From: an uncultured Oscillospiraceae bacterium
Lineage (GTDB): Bacteria > Bacillota > Clostridia > Oscillospirales > Oscillospiraceae
DNA length: 7,317 bases
Assembly: GCA_900756715.1 (NCBI GenBank)
Contig: CAAELC010000017.1
Location: 1 to 7,317, forward strand
Direction of reading: 5' to 3'
The notes beneath the pieces are model-generated. The model was given only the letters and a program-made list of their open reading frames with translations, was not told the DNA's origin and did no database searches. Shown here piece by piece: positions 6,038 to 7,317 of the stretch (positions within the stretch are counted from its first letter, which is position 1; every line of letters begins with the position of its first letter). Both the position numbers and the translations under genes were made by a program.

Positions 6038-6505
6038 ATGGAAAAGAAGGGCGTTAAAATCGCGGCACAGAATCGCAAAGCATTTCATGACTATTTCGTG
6101 GAGGACCGATATGAGGCTGGGGTGGAGCTGTTCGGAACCGAAGTTAAGTCCATTCGGGCGGGAACCCTGAATCTGAAGGACTCCTACTGCGTGGCCAAGG
6201 ATGGCGAGGTATATGCCTATTCCCTGCACATATCACCCTATGACAAAGGGAATATTTTCAATCGCGATCCGGATCGGCCCAAGCGGCTGCTGCTGCACAA
6301 GCGGGAGATTCGCAAGCTGAGTGACCTGCAAAAGCAGCAGGGCTATGCACTGATTCCCCTTTCGGTGTACTTCAAAAACAGCCGGGTGAAGATCGAACTG
6401 GGCTTGTGCCGGGGCAAAAAGACCTATGACAAACGGGATGCTATTGCCAAACGGGACGCCAAACGGGAGATGGAACGGGCTGTTCGTGAGAAAAACAGAG
6501 GATAA
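6038..6505 (+). CDS. smpB: SsrA-binding protein SmpB
   Basis: The 155-residue protein has the full SmpB length. ATG 6038 is 6 bases after AAGGAGG. Family blocks in order are NRKAFHDYFVEDRYEAG (12-28), GTEVKSIRAG (33-42), NLKDSY (45-50), HISPYDKGN (64-72), RLLLHKREI (83-91), VKIELGLCRGKKTYDKR (117-133) and a basic Arg/Lys-rich tail. SmpB is an OB-fold RNA-binding protein that holds the tRNA-like domain of tmRNA. Its C-terminal tail enters the empty mRNA channel of a stalled ribosome so that trans-translation can free it. Its RNA partner ssrA begins about 615 bases downstream on the same strand, with only a cyclophilin gene between them. No irregularity is seen. Confidence 0.97.
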   Translation: MEKKGVKIAAQNRKAFHDYFVEDRYEAGVELFGTEVKSIRAGTLNLKDSYCVAKDGEVYAYSLHISPYDKGNIFNRDPDRPKRLLLHKREIRKLSDLQKQQGYALIPLSVYFKNSRVKIELGLCRGKKTYDKRDAIAKRDAKREMERAVREKNRG

Positions 6506-6521
6506 TAAAAGGAGCATAATT

Positions 6522-7067
6522 ATGGCTGTAAATAATCCCATTGTGACCATTACGATGGAAAACGGAGACAAGATTGTAGCGGAGCTGTATCCGGAGATTG
6601 CGCCGCAGAGCGTGCGGAATTTCATCTCTCTTGCCAATTCCGGCTTTTATAATGGGCTGATTTTCCACCGCTGCATTTATGGATTCATGATTCAGGGCGG
6701 CTGCCCGGAAGGCACTGGTATGGGAGGCCCCGGCTACTGCATCAAGGGCGAATTCGCCGCCAATGGGGTGCAGAATGACCTGCGGCACACCCGGGGTGTG
6801 CTGAGTATGGCGCGGGCGCAGGCAATGGATTCCGCCGGCAGCCAATTTTTCATCATGCACAAGGATGCACCTCATCTGGATGGGCAGTATGCTGCCTTTG
6901 GCATGGTGATTGAGGGGATGGATGTGGTGGATGCCATTGCCTCCGCTCCCCGGAACATGATGACCAACAGGCCCAAGAAGCCGCAGGTGATGGCATCTGT
7001 TACCGTGGACACCAAGGGAGTGGAGTATCCGGAGCCTGAGAAGCTGCCGGATCCCTATCACGGCTGA
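6522..7067 (+). CDS. ppiB: Cyclophilin-type peptidyl-prolyl cis-trans isomerase (PpiB-like)
   Basis: The 181-residue protein is read from ATG 6522, which has AAAAGGAG at 6507-6514 and yields MAVNNPIVTITMENGD, the normal cyclophilin start. The in-frame ATG at 6426 lies inside smpB and is rejected. Catalytic landmarks are FHR (48-50, the essential Arg), FMIQGG (55-60), SMARAQ (95-100), GSQFFIM (106-112) and LDGQYAAFG (119-127). It speeds cis-trans isomerisation of X-Pro bonds during folding. No signal peptide is present, so it is cytoplasmic. The gene follows smpB by 16 bases, so co-transcription is likely, and it precedes ssrA by about 53 bases. The C-terminal ~15 residues (EYPEPEKLPDPYHG) are Pro-rich and extend past the core fold. 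Confidence 0.95.
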   Translation: MAVNNPIVTITMENGDKIVAELYPEIAPQSVRNFISLANSGFYNGLIFHRCIYGFMIQGGCPEGTGMGGPGYCIKGEFAANGVQNDLRHTRGVLSMARAQAMDSAGSQFFIMHKDAPHLDGQYAAFGMVIEGMDVVDAIASAPRNMMTNRPKKPQVMASVTVDTKGVEYPEPEKLPDPYHG

Positions 7068-7078
7068 TTTGTATTCTG

Positions 7079-7108
7079 CCCGGGTATCGGGGCGTTCCGG
7101 TACCCGGG
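7079..7108 (+). terminator. Strong hairpin between ppiB and ssrA (terminator-like, no U-run)
   Basis: CCCGGGTATCGG (7079-7090) pairs with CCGGTACCCGGG (7097-7108), a 12-pair stem including one T-G wobble, with loop GGCGTT. It begins 12 bases after the ppiB stop. No T-tract follows (GGAAGATA comes next), so intrinsic termination is doubtful. It may protect the ppiB mRNA end or direct processing ahead of tmRNA. Confidence 0.5.
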
Positions 7109-7120
7109 GGAAGATATAGG

Positions 7121-7317
7121 GGGGCGTACTGGTTTCGACGGGGGTGTGGAGGCAGGATAAGCGGGCGGTGGCGCCTGACCACCTTAAAACGGGCAATTAA
7201 AAATGAACTGACAACACGAATACTGTTGCCGTCGCAGCTTAAGCTGTGACCGTCTGAACCGGAGAGGCCACAGGCCGGGGAAGGCGTCGTTTATGTGGCG
7301 TCCGTGCGGCGGGTAAG
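7121..7317 (+). ncRNA. ssrA: tmRNA (ssrA), 5' part, truncated by the window edge
   Basis: The 5' signature GGGGCGTACTGGTTTCGACG (from 7121) is the conserved start of the tmRNA tRNA-like domain. A pseudoknot-type stem follows (GGTGG near 7167-7171 with CCACC near 7179-7183). The tag frame reads GAC (7210) to TAA (7240-7242), with the -1 to -6 sequence TGAACT before the likely resume codon. The tag is then DNTNTVAVAA, whose C-terminal VAVAA fits the hydrophobic Ala-Ala degron read by ClpXP. The tag stop sits in the TTAA loop of the helix GTCGCAGC/GCTGTGAC (7231-7250), as in other tmRNAs. The downstream pseudoknots begin, but the 3' acceptor half lies outside the window. The exact 5' end (7119-7121) is uncertain within a run of six G. 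tmRNA rescues stalled ribosomes together with SmpB. Confidence 0.95.

Noticed and set aside
5813..6229. Minus-strand frames overlapping the start of smpB
   Set aside because: They lie antisense to smpB and the intergenic region and have no family features or ribosome binding site of note.
6426..6521. Longer ppiB start at ATG 6426
   Set aside because: It lies within smpB, adds residues unlike cyclophilins, and ATG 6522 has a proper ribosome binding site.
1..7317. CRISPR array, tRNA genes or insertion sequences
   Set aside because: No regularly spaced direct repeats, tRNA cloverleaf, transposase motifs or terminal inverted repeats were seen on either strand.

Overview
The window looks like a moderately GC-rich Firmicute, most likely a gut Clostridia of the Oscillospiraceae (Flavonifractor/Intestinimonas-like) type. 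This is inferred from strong GGAGG-type ribosome binding sites, from left-end fragments of the kind carried by clostridial integrative and conjugative elements (ICEs), and from the smpB/tmRNA sequences. Species cannot be named from the sequence alone.

Layout. (1) Bases 1-~777 are the wreck of a conjugative element. The first ~36 codons of a zinc-ribbon protein are joined out of frame to the C-terminal ~160 residues of a ParB/Spo0J-like protein, and a perfect 10-bp inverted repeat sits on the join. (2) A strong Rho-independent terminator at 778-812, read on the minus strand, closes a five-gene minus-strand cluster. In transcription order this is a LacI-family regulator (5688-4660), a LarA-like DUF2088 protein (4618-3841), a GntP-family permease (3722-2370), a small SAF-domain subunit (2318-2028) and the large catalytic subunit of a UxaA/SuyB-type dehydratase or lyase (2013-851). 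(3) A 349-bp AT-rich divergent intergenic region (5689-6037) holds candidate promoters both ways and a 21-bp palindrome that could be the LacI operator. (4) On the plus strand are smpB, a cyclophilin (ppiB-type) gene and the 5' part of ssrA (tmRNA), which runs off the right edge.

How the genes fit together. The minus-strand cluster reads as a sugar-acid or 2-hydroxyacid catabolic operon: import by a GntP-type symporter, epimerisation or racemisation at the hydroxyacid carbon by a LarA-superfamily nickel-pincer enzyme, then dehydration or elimination by a two-subunit UxaA-family enzyme, under a LacI-type repressor. The substrate cannot be fixed from sequence. As given, the operon is broken. 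The LarA-like gene lacks about 170-180 internal residues and is out of frame across the gap. The permease has an in-frame TGA and probably a lost base at its start. The UxaA gene has a one-base frameshift 43 residues before its natural end. The regulator, the SAF subunit, smpB and ppiB are intact. This is either recent decay of one pathway or a cluster of consensus errors; the large deletion is hard to explain as base-calling error. The smpB-ppiB-ssrA block is the trans-translation module, with a cyclophilin gene between the two partners.
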